A stretch of DNA of 64,000 nt from Trichopria drosophilae (Eukaryota; Arthropoda; Insecta; Hymenoptera; Diapriidae): positions 211,388,001 through 211,452,000 of the forward strand of contig CM059582.1 of NCBI GenBank assembly GCA_030407085.1, in the 5' to 3' direction. The translations under genes were made by a program, and so were the position numbers. The notes below the pieces were generated by a model. The model ran no database searches and was not told where the DNA came from. It worked only from the letters and a program-made list of their open reading frames with translations. Shown here in pieces: positions 48,185 through 58,834 of this stretch. Every line of letters begins with the position of its first letter. Position 1 is the first letter of the stretch.

Positions 48185-48499
48185 TGGAGAATTTGTTACG
48201 AAACAAGGTGCTCACCAGGATGTCATAGGAGCGATGTCTCGGTGAAGGTGTATTGACTTCACTATTTTCTTTTTCTTTTCAACTTGTAACTTTATTTAAC
48301 AAGTCTATGCCTTCGCGTAACATTGATCGTATGTACAAATGTGAACGCACGGCGTACCGACAGACAAGTTCTCGTCTTGGAGCACGAACGACCGCGGACA
48401 GCGCTACCGAACAAAGCCGAATACTGACGAACCCTTTTCGAACTGTTCGTTCCTTTGGAAGCTCTACCAGAATAAATAAACATTTTCAAAGAGCGTACA
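48185..48499 (-). repeat. BEL/Pao 3' LTR
   Basis: 315 bp, same length and sequence by eye as 55016-55330. The 102-codon frames seen in both LTRs are a by-product of the duplication. Confidence 0.95.
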
Positions 48500-48511
48500 C
48501 CGCCCCCCTTG
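48500..48511 (-). other. polypurine tract
   Basis: CAAGGGGGGCGG on the minus strand immediately before the 3' LTR, the expected plus-strand primer position. Confidence 0.8.
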
Positions 48512-48677
48512 AAAGGATCCCCTTTCAAAAGAACATTGTTAATCTTATCACAGAGTCGTAACGTTAACAAAAAAATACGCGGAAGCGCAATAATAAATAA
48601 CTGATTCGCTTAACGAAGTACAAAATCACAGACTATACTTACAATCTGGTAAAAATACATTATAACATCTAATTCAA

Positions 48678-51600
48678 TTAGGAAACAGGCAGTATTGCTA
48701 ATTTCGAAATAGGACGTACCAATATGCACTTACGGGTCTTAATCGTAGCTGACCTAATCTCATTATCGGTCCCCGGATGAACCTCCTGAACTCTACCCGT
48801 TAGCCATTGATAAGGGCTCAAGCCCTGTTGTTTTATTAGGACCAACTGTCCCACTTGCAACTGTTCCCCCTTGTTACATCGCCATTTGCTCTTTGATTGC
48901 AGATTGTTTAAATACTCGAAGCTCCAACGCTTCCAAAAATGCTGCCTAAGTTGTTCCACTCTTTGCCAACGTTTCAAATAATTCTCGTTTTCGAACTCTA
49001 AATTGGCGCACGGAAAACTATTCATCGCGTCCCCGATCAAAAAATGACCCGGTGTCAAAACGGACATATCATTAGGATCTTCCGACATAGGTACAATGGG
49101 TCTCGAATTTAAAACCGATTCAATTTCGCAAAATACAGTAGTTAGTTCTTCGAATGTCAGTGATGCATTCCCAATGACACGACGCATATGAATCTTCGCT
49201 GCCTTGACTGCGGATTCCCACAGCCCGCCGAAGTGAGGAGCGTTGGGAGGAATAAATTTCCACGAGATCTCGCGTTCGATAAAAAAATCATTCAGCCCTT
49301 TCTGGCATTGGTCGCTAGTGAAAAAATTAAAAAATTCCTTTAAGTCATTTCGAGCGCCAACAAAATTTGTACCATTATCGGAATACATTGATTCAACCTT
49401 CCCTCTTCGGGAAATAAATCGCTTGAACGAACCAAGAAATGATTCTGTTGTCAAGTCGCTCACAACCTCAAGGTGAACTGCCTTGGACGCAAAACAAACA
49501 AATACAGCGAGATATGCCTTGGTTGTTCGAGCGTTGCGGCGTTTTCCGTCTTTTACGAGAAATGGCCCGGCATAGTCAACCCCCGTACGCAAGAATGGCC
49601 GTGAAACCGTTACTCTCGCTTGTGGCAAATTTCCCATAACCACTTCGGATGTGGTCGGATTACATTTGAAACATACGATGCAATTTCGGATTATTTTTCG
49701 AACCGTAGATTTGACCGAAATTGGCCAAAATCGTTGTCGAACCGCCGAAATTGTTAGTTGCAAGCCCGAATGCAAATTGTTCACATGCTCGCGCTCGATT
49801 ATCAATCGAGTCAAGCGATGTTCCCTTGGTAAAAGAATTTGGTGTTTTGCTGATTCGGGAAGGTGAGAATTCACTAGTCTCCCTCCCACTCTCAACAACC
49901 CTCTTTTGTCGATAAACGGAGACAATGATAATATTTTGCTGTTTGACTCTAAACTATTGCCTCGTGACAGCAACCCAATCTCATGACGAAATGTCAAAAT
50001 CTGTACATATTTGCACAACCTTTCAAGAGACTCTGTTAGTTCAATTGGTGTTAAACTCGAGTTGGAAAAGATTGCCTTATCTCTTGCCATTGCTATAAAA
50101 CGGAGGACACGTGCGAATATGCGACAAATTTTATTCAAATTAGAGAATTTATCGATCAAACGGGCTATCCCATTGCCGGAGTCGATGGTGACTGCTAGCA
50201 CGGTTTTGCGCTCATCAGGCAATCCCACGATGACCTGAAACTGACCATCAGGCCACGAAGCTTCGTCGGTAGAGAGCCAAGGTGGCCCGTGCCACCATAA
50301 CATGGAATCGCGTAGCTGGGACGGATTCATGCCACGTGACAGCACATCCGCAGGGTTGTCACGCGATCCAATATGTCGCCAATTGCAGATCTCTGTCAAC
50401 CTTTGTACCTCGCCTACTCTGTTGGCGACGAAGGTAGACCATCTTCTGGATTGCGATGAGATCCAATTCAGCGTAATGGTTGAATCCGACCAGAGGTACC
50501 TTCTAGAACATACACAGTTTAAGGAGCGTTCCACTTTGTTGACCAATTGAGCCAGTAGAGTGGCTGCACTTAATTCGAGTCTCGGCAACGATATCGCCTT
50601 GAGTGGAGCTACACGAGACCTTGAGCACAATAGCGCGACTTCAAATGTCCCATCAGGTAATTCAGACCTCAAGTACACGCACGCGCCATACGCTCGCTCG
50701 CTAGCATCGCAAAAGCCGTGTAGTTGGACCCTTGTGTGATCCGATGTGCCTTTGACGCAGCGGGGTATGCTGATCTCATTTAAAGATTTGAATTCGTCCC
50801 TTAATCGACACCAATTAGTATAGGTATTCATGGGGACGGAAGAGTCCCAATCCACCCCAAGTCTCCATAGTTCCTGTATGATTAATTTCGGAATTATCAT
50901 CACAGGACCGATCAAGCCAAGAGGATCAAAGATTCTGGCTATGGTTGCCAGAATGTTCCTCTTGTTTACCTTGAGAGATACGTTGTCCGATTCAAATTTG
51001 AAATGAAATGAATCATTCGATGAATGCCACTGAATGCCCAAAATGCAGGAGTCGTGGGTCTTGTTAAACATAACCTTATCTGTCATATTCTGAGCCTCGT
51101 CGTCGCTGGGTACTTTCATATAGTTTGAGGCCCATTTGGCAAGCTTAAAACACCCTTTGCCCAAAATTTCGATCACTTCCTTTCGTATCGCTTCTGCCTT
51201 CTCTACCGAATCGGCTCCGCTCACCATGTCGTCTACGTACGAGTCGCGAATGATGTGGTGCGAACCCAGCGGAAACTTCGAAGCCTCCTTTTTGGCTAAG
51301 TCTTGAACGCATTTGATTGCGAGATAAGAAGCTGGGGACGTTCCGTAGGTCACGGTTATAAGTTCGAAAATTTGCAGTTCATCGTCTGGATCTTCTCGCC
51401 AAAATATCCGCTGTAATGCAGTTTGAGAGTCATGAAGTCGCACTTGCCTGTACATTTTCATGATATCCGCGGTGAAAACGAAAATATGTATGCGAAAACG
51501 CAACAAAATGGATACAAGATCCTCCTGTAATACAGGGCCTGGAATCAACACATCATTCAATGATATGTTGCTGGTGCTTTTCGCTGATGCATCGAATACC

Positions 51601-53888
51601 ACTCGAAGCTTTGTGGTATTGCCTGATCGTTGAATTACGCCGTGATGTGGCAAGTAAAAGACCGCTGCAGCGGTTGAATCTTCGTCCTTAACTAATCGCA
51701 TGTGATTTAAAGCAGAATATTCGCGCATGAAGCACACATATTTTGCCTTGAAATCTGGATCACGCTGAAACCGACGCTCCAAATTCTTGAAACGTCGAAG
51801 TGCGAGAGACTTAGAATGTCCAATCAACGGCAGCTGGTCTTCTCTACAAGGAAGCTTTACAACAAAACGTCCAAACTCATCACGTGTCGTATTCTCTTTG
51901 AAGTGTTTCTCGCAATATTGTTCGTCCAACGAACGAGAGCCCTTGTCATTGAAAATGTCATCAACCTCCCACATGCGCGACAGCTGACTATTAAGCTCAG
52001 CATTCGATACGGAGAGATGACAAACCTTGACGTTTTTGACAGATCCAACGCGATCTCCAAATCTTCCGCCCAATACCCAACCGAAGTGAGTCCTCTGCAA
52101 TAATGGGTGGTGGGGAGAAGCCTTTATTTGTCCTATACAAATCAGCTGCCAGAACAAATCGGCCCCAACCAGCACATCAATTTCGGATGATCCGTAATAT
52201 TTCGGATCGGCCAGTTGTATATTGTGGGGGATTTTGACGTCATTAGGTCGGATTGAAATCGAAGGTGATATACTGGATATTTGCTCTGTAATTATGCAGT
52301 CGATTTCTACAGCAAATGAATTTATCCGGGATTGTAATTTAATTTTAATTCCTTCATTTGCAAAGGTAGACTGACATCCAATTCCCGTTACTAAAACGTC
52401 TAGAGGCCTTGTTGGCAATGCTAAAGACTTGGCAAATGATCGTGAAATTAGGTTCGCTTGCGAACCACAGTCAAGCAGAATGCGACATGACCTTTGTCGG
52501 CCTTGCATGTCAAAAGAATGCACGACAGCGGTTGAAAGCATGACATAACTGCCATTAATCGAGGCGTGATTGACAACAGTTGATCCTGAACTATTGCCAA
52601 ATGATGACATTTCTGGAGACGAACCGTTTTGAGAAATTCCTGATTTTGGGGGTGATGATATGTGGAGTAACGAATTGTGCTTCCCACCACATGATTTGCA
52701 CACACCTGCTTTACAGGAATTTACCGGATGGTCATTTGACCTTAAACAATTCACGCACAGCTTGCGATTTTTAACTTCTTTAATGCGCGCCGATACTGGA
52801 AATTTTGTAAGTTCTTTGCAAAAATAAATTGGGTGATCCCCTTTACAAAATGTGCATCGAGCATGAAAGGTTGCTAAATGTGATTGCAATTGTCGTTTGG
52901 GTTGATTAAAATTTGTGCATCGGGAAGCTATTCTTTTGCTCGATACCTCTAAGGCTTGATAACGATGGGTTACGAAATCTAAAAATTCTGTCAAAGATGG
53001 AAGGTCATTACCCTTCAGGGACGATTGCCACTCGCGAGATGTCACGGAATCTAATTTTGATGTTAAGATATATACTAATATGTCGTCCCATTTGTCGACT
53101 GGTCGTTTTAGAGACGTGAGCGCTCTCACGTGTTTGTGTGTGCGATCGGCCATTTCTCGTAAATCGGAAAAACATTCCCTCGTCATTACCGGTGTGTCTA
53201 ATATTTCGCGTATGTGAGTTTGGACGATAATTCGATTATTGTCGTATCGTTTCTGTAAAATATTCCAAGCTACAATATAATTTTCGTCCGATAACTCCAA
53301 AGAGTGAATGACCGATGCCGCATCGCCCTTCAAGGAAGCATGTAAATATTGAAATTTTTGAACGTTGTTTAACGAGGCATTCCCATGAATCACCGAAGTA
53401 AAGATATTAAAAAATGGAAGCCAATCCTCGTATTTCCCGGAAAAGGTTGGAAGATTCAATTTCGGAAGTCTCATGTGGCCCGAATTATCGCGATTATCTC
53501 CTACGTTAGAATTACGATTGGAGTCTTGATCCGAATTTAAATGCTCCGATGAGCTTGAGATTGGTTGCGTTTGTGGATTTAAAATATGGCGCATTTTTCC
53601 CGATAATTGAAAATAAGCATTTTCGAAAGACTCCCTATCTGACTCTTCTGTTTCCACTAAAGTTTCAATTTGACCTTGAACTAAATTGTATTCCTCCCAA
53701 CACTTCTCTAACTTCTCCTTGCGTTCGACTATTTGCGCTAATATTTCTGGAGTTTGTTCGGTAATTCCATATACCCAAGTTTTGATTCGCGTGCACGATG
53801 CCTTTATGGTTTTGCGGCGAATTTTTAAATTTTCGAGAGCGTTGGGCACTTGATTTCCTAATATACTCATTTTAAATACCTTTTGCAA
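48678..53888 (-). CDS. gag-pol: BEL/Pao gag-pol polyprotein, 1736 aa, intact
   Basis: Residues 1-330 are gag with the DUF1759-type region (LPKLNLPTFSGKYEDW at 142-157). Zinc knuckles follow at 345-404 (CTFC...CVNC...CKSC). The aspartic protease spans about 440-580; its active site reads LDCGSQ at 472-477, Asp-Cys-Gly instead of the common Asp-Ser/Thr-Gly. Reverse transcriptase spans about 690-900 with YVDD at 884-887. RNase H spans about 1055-1190 (GFCDAS, RLELSAA, WSDS, RDNPAD). The integrase zinc region is at 1357-1410. The integrase core has D1438 (VDYAGP), D1504 (SDNGTNF) and E1558 (GLWESAVK). A C-terminal DUF5641-type region ends at 1736. No env is present. The second Met (residue 7) is an alternative start. 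All domains occur in the usual BEL/Pao order without stops. Confidence 0.95.
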   Translation of the reverse strand: MQKVFKMSILGNQVPNALENLKIRRKTIKASCTRIKTWVYGITEQTPEILAQIVERKEKLEKCWEEYNLVQGQIETLVETEESDRESFENAYFQLSGKMRHILNPQTQPISSSSEHLNSDQDSNRNSNVGDNRDNSGHMRLPKLNLPTFSGKYEDWLPFFNIFTSVIHGNASLNNVQKFQYLHASLKGDAASVIHSLELSDENYIVAWNILQKRYDNNRIIVQTHIREILDTPVMTRECFSDLREMADRTHKHVRALTSLKRPVDKWDDILVYILTSKLDSVTSREWQSSLKGNDLPSLTEFLDFVTHRYQALEVSSKRIASRCTNFNQPKRQLQSHLATFHARCTFCKGDHPIYFCKELTKFPVSARIKEVKNRKLCVNCLRSNDHPVNSCKAGVCKSCGGKHNSLLHISSPPKSGISQNGSSPEMSSFGNSSGSTVVNHASINGSYVMLSTAVVHSFDMQGRQRSCRILLDCGSQANLISRSFAKSLALPTRPLDVLVTGIGCQSTFANEGIKIKLQSRINSFAVEIDCIITEQISSISPSISIRPNDVKIPHNIQLADPKYYGSSEIDVLVGADLFWQLICIGQIKASPHHPLLQRTHFGWVLGGRFGDRVGSVKNVKVCHLSVSNAELNSQLSRMWEVDDIFNDKGSRSLDEQYCEKHFKENTTRDEFGRFVVKLPCREDQLPLIGHSKSLALRRFKNLERRFQRDPDFKAKYVCFMREYSALNHMRLVKDEDSTAAAVFYLPHHGVIQRSGNTTKLRVVFDASAKSTSNISLNDVLIPGPVLQEDLVSILLRFRIHIFVFTADIMKMYRQVRLHDSQTALQRIFWREDPDDELQIFELITVTYGTSPASYLAIKCVQDLAKKEASKFPLGSHHIIRDSYVDDMVSGADSVEKAEAIRKEVIEILGKGCFKLAKWASNYMKVPSDDEAQNMTDKVMFNKTHDSCILGIQWHSSNDSFHFKFESDNVSLKVNKRNILATIARIFDPLGLIGPVMIIPKLIIQELWRLGVDWDSSVPMNTYTNWCRLRDEFKSLNEISIPRCVKGTSDHTRVQLHGFCDASERAYGACVYLRSELPDGTFEVALLCSRSRVAPLKAISLPRLELSAATLLAQLVNKVERSLNCVCSRRYLWSDSTITLNWISSQSRRWSTFVANRVGEVQRLTEICNWRHIGSRDNPADVLSRGMNPSQLRDSMLWWHGPPWLSTDEASWPDGQFQVIVGLPDERKTVLAVTIDSGNGIARLIDKFSNLNKICRIFARVLRFIAMARDKAIFSNSSLTPIELTESLERLCKYVQILTFRHEIGLLSRGNSLESNSKILSLSPFIDKRGLLRVGGRLVNSHLPESAKHQILLPREHRLTRLIIEREHVNNLHSGLQLTISAVRQRFWPISVKSTVRKIIRNCIVCFKCNPTTSEVVMGNLPQARVTVSRPFLRTGVDYAGPFLVKDGKRRNARTTKAYLAVFVCFASKAVHLEVVSDLTTESFLGSFKRFISRRGKVESMYSDNGTNFVGARNDLKEFFNFFTSDQCQKGLNDFFIEREISWKFIPPNAPHFGGLWESAVKAAKIHMRRVIGNASLTFEELTTVFCEIESVLNSRPIVPMSEDPNDMSVLTPGHFLIGDAMNSFPCANLEFENENYLKRWQRVEQLRQHFWKRWSFEYLNNLQSKSKWRCNKGEQLQVGQLVLIKQQGLSPYQWLTGRVQEVHPGTDNEIRSATIKTRKCILVRPISKLAILPVS

Positions 53889-54301
53889 ACTCCAAAATTA
53901 TTGCGAAGTAAAAGAAAGATTCGATTTTATTGTACGATTTACAAACGCCGAATATTTGTGCTCAAAAATTATAAAATTACCAATTTTACATAAAGAAAGC
54001 GAGGCTCGTGTCAGTTTGCGTAAAATAAGTAATCGATACGAAATTGTGATGTTACGCAAGAAATCAAAATATTGATAAATACAAAAAATAAATACAATAT
54101 TAAAAACATATATCACGCCGCAATTATAATTATAAAGAAAAATACGTTTGATGTCGCTTGTGACCTTGAACCTTCTTCGTCTCGTTACTCGTATGTGACA
54201 GGGCGTCTATGCAAATGATATTTGGACGTTGTCACAGAATTGAAATCGTTGATGAAAACTGTCGTCTTAATTGAATTCAGCGACGTTGTCGTGTAAAATT
54301 G

Positions 54302-54630
54302 CACTGGCGTGGCGAAGAAATTTCTGGAACTTTTGTATGCGGAAGTCTTGTGACGTCATGAATTTCACTGGCGTGGCAAAGAAATTTCTGAAAATCCTCT
54401 GAACGGATGTCTTGTGAATTTATAAATTCCACTGGCGTGGTAAAGAAATTTCTGGAACTTCTATGAACAGAAGCGTTACTACGTCATAAATCCACTGGTG
54501 TGGTAAAGAAATTTCTGGAACTTCTATGTGCAGAAGTCTTGTGACGTTGTAAATCCACTGGCGTGGTAAAGAAATTTCTAGAACTTCTCGAACGGAAGTT
54601 TTGTGACGTAAATCCACTGGTGTGACATAT
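54302..54630. repeat. 63-bp minisatellite in BEL/Pao leader
   Basis: Six units with CACTGGCGTGGTAAAGAAAT start at 54302, 54366, 54430, 54493, 54556 and 54615, the last incomplete. They lie in the untranslated leader between the primer site and gag. Confidence 0.85.
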
Positions 54631-54997
54631 TAAATTTGATGAATTATCTTGAATGAGCTTTCTGAATTTGTGCCCAATGAATTGAAATATCAATAATCTT
54701 GATTAATTTGTAAAATTGTAGTTTTGTACATTGTCTACTAATCACTGCTGTGATGCGTTCAAATTGAATTCTTCAAATTTTTCTGTCGAATTGATTGAAA
54801 ATATCCATTTGTTGCTGTGCGCTCGAAATTATTGTTGCACACATTTGGAATATATATGAAAATATACCGCGAAATTCACACTGCACTACTCACAAATTGC
54901 GATGTTTGCGCAATATTCACTCGCGACTCGTGGCTGATAACGACGCCACGTGTAGAAAATGGCGGCGCGCGAGCGTCTTTCGCGAAGGCAAAATGAA

Positions 54998-55015
54998 ATC
55001 CGACACGAAGGACCA
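54998..55015 (-). other. primer-binding site
   Basis: TGGTCCTTCGTGTCGGAT directly follows the 5' LTR on the minus strand. TGG is complementary to a tRNA 3' CCA; the tRNA is not identified. Confidence 0.8.
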
Positions 55016-55330
55016 TGGAGAATTTGTTACGAAACAAGGTGCTCACCAGGATGTCATAGGAGCGATGTCTCGGTGAAGGTGTATTGACTTCACTATTTTC
55101 TTTTTCTTTTCAACTTGTAACTTTATTTAACAAGTCTATGCCTTCGCGTAACATTGATCGTATGTACAAATGTGAACGCACGGCGTACCGACAGACAAGT
55201 TCTCGTCTTGGAGCACGAACGACCGCGGACAGCGCTACCGAACAAAGCCGAATACTGACGAACCCTTTTCGAACTGTTCGTTCCTTTGGAAGCTCTACCA
55301 GAATAAATAAACATTTTCAAAGAGCGTACA
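55016..55330 (-). repeat. BEL/Pao 5' LTR
   Basis: 315 bp, identical by eye to the 3' LTR. Followed at the window-right side by CAATT (55331-55335), the target duplication. Confidence 0.95.
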
Positions 55331-55335
55331 CAATT

Positions 55336-56674
55336 GAAAATAGAAAGCAACAAATCTTTTTTTGCATTATGTTTAATAACTGGTGATAATCTAGGATTTC
55401 ACGCGATAATGGGACTTGTCGAATCATTTACAACAAATTTTTTTTGTCGTTTTTGTAAACATCACAGACAAGTCACTCAAACTCAAAAACGCGAAGATAT
55501 AGAAAAGTTACGTAATATTGAAGATTACAACACGGATGTATTGACTAATAATGTTTCTCTTACTGGAGTGAATTCTAATTGCATTTGGAATATTCTTGAA
55601 TCATTTCACATTTTTTCAAATGTATACGTAGATCTCATGCATGATTATTTCGAAGGAGTTTGTCATTACGACTTGTGCGTAATTTTAAATCAATTTATTT
55701 GTGTCGATCAGTACTTTTCTATTAATACTTTAAATGAACGTGTTCAATTTTTTGATTATGGTCCTGCCTCCGGACATAAGCCTGCAATGCTCACGCTAAA
55801 ACACATTAGTAAACTTAAACTAAAAATGAATGCATCAGAAAAGTTATTCTTCTCTCAACATTTAGGGTTGATGATAGGCGACTTAATTCCAAAAAATGAC
55901 GAAACACGGGACTTGTATCTCGTTTTAAGTGAAATTCTGAGTATCATTTTAGATCCAGTTGTTGATCTTAATTCAACAGATTATCTTTCATCCTTGATTG
56001 CAGAGCACCATGTACTTTATTTAAAAGTTTCTGGAACTACATTAAAGCCAAAACACCACCACATGGTGCACCATCCTACAGTAAGAAACAAAATCGGTCC
56101 CTTAATTAATGTTTGGACCATGAGGCTTGAGGGAAAACATCGTCCTGTTATAAAACAAACATCAAAAAATACAACCAGTCGAAAAAATCTTGCTTTAACT
56201 ATTGCAAAAAAGTATTGCTTAACCCTTTCAACGCGATTTTTTTCCAAAACTGGCTTACGCCAACAGTTTTTTACTTCTTCAGAAGAAATCCGAATAATCG
56301 ATTGCTTTGATTATTTAAATTTTCGGCACATCTTACCTCCTCGACACGAAAATTTTATACTGATGAAAGAAGCCATTATTCGAGGTACTTCTTATAAAAA
56401 AAACATGGTTTTGCCATTTACTTACGAAAATAATGAACCCAAATTTGGTTCATTATGTTGGATCGTGAAACCAGTTGACGAAAACCCTACAATTCGATTG
56501 GTTTTATCCAATTTACAAACTGTAGGATTTAATAATCATTTGCAATGTTTTGAAGTTACCAAAAATGAACAATTTTCTCTTCTTATGTTTGATAATCTAA
56601 TATCTTTCCAAACAAGTTTCGTACGTTCAGGAGCAGACGGCAACACATATGTTAAGTATAAACATTGGCTATAA
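55336..56674 (+). pseudogene. C2H2/DDE transposase, copy 2, 3' part
   Basis: Continues the gene begun at 47195 after the retrotransposon. Blocks in order: LCLITGDNLGFHAIMGLVES, FFCRFCKHHRQV (CxxC), VYVDLMHDYFEGVCHYDL with a conserved aspartate, LKPKHHHMVHHPTV, and WTMRLEGKHR with a candidate catalytic glutamate. It ends GNTYVKYKHWL at a stop at 56674. These parallel copy 1 (FHDLLQG, MHHLLHYP, RFESNH). Beyond the junction frameshift there are no stops in about 446 codons, so this copy decayed less than copy 1. Confidence 0.7.
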
Positions 56675-56860
56675 GGCTTTGAATATTTGCATCAAGTTTG
56701 ATGTTTGATTACATAATTTTTTATTTGTAAAAATGCGGCTATAATTATTGTATTTATAATTATTAAATAAAGTTTGATTAAAAGTTTCTACGTGTACATC
56801 TAAACTTAAGCATGTATTAGTCTAATGTTAAAACTATCCTAGTTAATTGATAAATTGTAG

Positions 56861-57120
56861 TAATAAATTCTTAAAAATTGTGTTTATTTCATGGCCATTA
56901 CAATTAAAATTACTTTGTCAATTGAAACAATACACGCCTAAGGTTTCGACCACTGTGTAGGTCCTTTTCAGGGGTTTCTATACAAACCATTCTATTTTTA
57001 ATAAAAGCCTCTGAAGAGGACCTACACAGTGGTCGAAACGTTGGGCATTAATGTCTTAATTGAAAAAGTCATTTGAATTGTAATGGCCATGAAATAAACA
57101 CAATTTTTAAGAATTTATTA
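56861..57120. mobile_element. 260-bp palindrome with two divergent hammerhead-like cores
   Basis: Arms of about 120 bp: TAATAAATTCTTAAAAATTG at the left mirrors the right end, and TTTCATGGCCATTACAATT and GACCTACACAGTGGTCGAAA-type blocks are mirrored too. The right arm carries CTGAAGA (57011-57017), a GGACC...GGTC stem and GAAAC (57035-57039). The left arm carries the same on the minus strand with CTGAAAA instead. Confidence 0.7.
57005..57045 (+). ncRNA. hammerhead-ribozyme-like core
   Basis: CTGAAGA, then stem II GGACC/GGTC around a TACACAGT-type loop, then GAAAC, matching the conserved CUGANGA...GAAA strands of the hammerhead core. Such motifs are known from Penelope-like termini. Stem III and the cleavage site are not demonstrated. 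Confidence 0.4.
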
Positions 57121-57124
57121 GTCT

Positions 57125-57375
57125 AAAATTAAGAATACTATATTCTTAAAATAAGTACAAACAATACGTTTGATGCGCAAAAACATTCTTATTTTAAGAA
57201 TATATTCTTAAGAATATATTCTTAAAATAAGAATATATTATTTTTAGAATATATTCTTAAAATAAGAAGACAATTTTCTTCAAATAAGAATATATTCTTG
57301 GCGCGTATTTCAGTATAAAATATTCTTAAAATAAGTGGGGTATTCTTAAAACTAGAATATCGTTTTTTCTGTGTT
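57125..57375. repeat. ATTCTTAAAATAAGAAT palindromic array
   Basis: Multiple head-to-head copies of TATTCTTAAAATAAG and AAGAATATATTCTTA over 250 bp. Confidence 0.75.
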
Positions 57376-58210
57376 TCTTTATTAGATAAGTATTACAAAT
57401 CCCACTTTCAAACATTCGTAAAAACAATCTTTATTAATATAACATCAGTTCAAATGTAGGAGGCAGATATTTAGCGTTCAGAACTAGAATATCGGAAAAA
57501 TTTGAAGATTATTAATGAACACACAATATTGCTGAACCGTGACTGAGAAGCTACCTTCCATTTAATTGCGAGTATGGGGTTTTTCATTTTTTCGCTCTGA
57601 GAAAATAACCAAAATGTTGGCAGATAATTCTTAACTTTTGGACAGGGTTTTTCCATACCAGTAAATAAGAAGAGAGTCTCGATCAATCAATATACAAAGT
57701 ACGGCAACGTGCAATCGATAACACGATTATTTCAGATCCAGGATTCTCCTTTGTACTCCGCATACACTTTAAAAAACAATATTTTATATTTTAGAATTGT
57801 CGATCCAAGATTTCGTAAATGAATCAACATTTTTATAAAAATTATGTTTTTCAATGTGCAATAATATTGTCATTATGCTTTAACACCTGCTTGAATGAGT
57901 AAAAACTTCATTTCAATCTAGAAATATGACACATCAGACGTTTTTTTTAAACTATCAGTCGTACAAACAGTTGATGCACTGAGAAAAGAGGTTATTCGCT
58001 TTACTAGCTAAATATTAGAACCTGGTACTACAGTTCTTAGTCTTATCAGTCTTATTATTTAATTAGTAGCCTTTTACTATCTAATTTGCCGAGTCAATAT
58101 TTAGATAGTAAAATTAACTAAAAAGGATGGCTGTGTTTTATTTTACTACGTGATTATAGCTATTTGAGTTTTCCTGTGTGAATTTTGAACGAACTTTAGT
58201 ACATACTCAT
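57376..58210. other. AT-rich, no gene seen
   Basis: Short open frame 57686-57471 (minus) without motif. No clear repeat. Confidence 0.35.
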
Positions 58211-58834
58211 CACAAAATATGATGAAATATGATCTTCAGATTGCATAGGAATGGAAAGTTAGAAAATGTCTGCTAAAAGGAAGACCGGGAGGCATTCCAT
58301 AAAAAGAAGTTTCTACACGGATAGTAAGTTATTCGAAAATATGCAAAAACATCACGTCCGCGACGGCTCCGTACCGTTTTAAGCAGAAAAATATCCAACA
58401 AGAAAAGGAAGATTATATATGGAAGGGTCATCTGTTCCGCCGAGGGTTCGAACGAGGCCCAAAATAGCCTAATAAAGGGAGTAAATGACGGTCCGCGGCG
58501 AAAACAGCGCAGTAAAATCTATCCTCCGTCAAACGCAGCTTAATCTTAAAAGGTTCGACTTGGATTCGCCCCGATGGTTATCTGGAAGGAAAAGTCAACA
58601 CAAGGTAAGATACCTAGAGAGAAAGGAAATGTTTTTACTCTTTGTTGATTTCATATTTAAATAAAAATTTGTTTATTGGGAGCGTTGAAACGTCGAGACA
58701 GAGTAGGACAAAAGAGGATTAACCCTCCTGTGCGCCAGTTTTTCTTTTCCTATAAAGGAACAATGTAGTTTGGACGAGTATACTCGTCCTGGCGCACAGG
58801 GGGGTCAACTAAACTAAACTAAAAGGAAAATCTT
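58211..58834. repeat. repeat family R, copy 3 (tail only)
   Basis: Matches 13205-13734 and 22205-22707, with more divergence, and is split at 58723-58804 by a TTAA MITE. After AAGGAAAATCT it abuts the Penelope fragment. Confidence 0.85.
58723..58804. mobile_element. TTAA-specific MITE (83-bp family), copy 1
   Basis: Ends CCCTCCTGTGCGCCAG and CTGGCGCACAGGGGGG, after TTAA (58719-58722) and before TCAA (58805-58808, a mutated TTAA). The interior has the perfect 18-bp palindrome GGACGAGTATACTCGTCC. The empty site is present at 13706-13709. Confidence 0.85.

Larger units (their letters stand above)
48185..55330 (-). mobile_element. complete BEL/Pao LTR retrotransposon, 7146 bp
   Basis: Two 315-bp LTRs (48185-48499 and 55016-55330) look identical base for base and begin TG and end CA on the minus strand. 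A 5-bp target duplication CAATT flanks the element. A primer-binding site TGGTCCTTCGTGTCGGAT follows the 5' LTR directly, and a polypurine tract CAAGGGGGGCGG precedes the 3' LTR. A single uninterrupted gag-pol frame lies between. Identical LTRs and an open frame indicate a very recent, possibly active insertion. It splits an older transposase gene. Confidence 0.95.

Noticed and set aside
48253..48561. 102-codon frame, repeated at 55084-55386
   Set aside because: Lies within the two LTRs, so the repetition is LTR identity, not a gene pair.
49243..53764. many plus-strand open frames
   Set aside because: Antisense shadows of the intact BEL/Pao gag-pol frame.
54420..54693. minus-strand frames with repeated FFTTPVDL/SLPRQWIY peptides
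   Set aside because: Translation of the leader minisatellite; no independent coding evidence.
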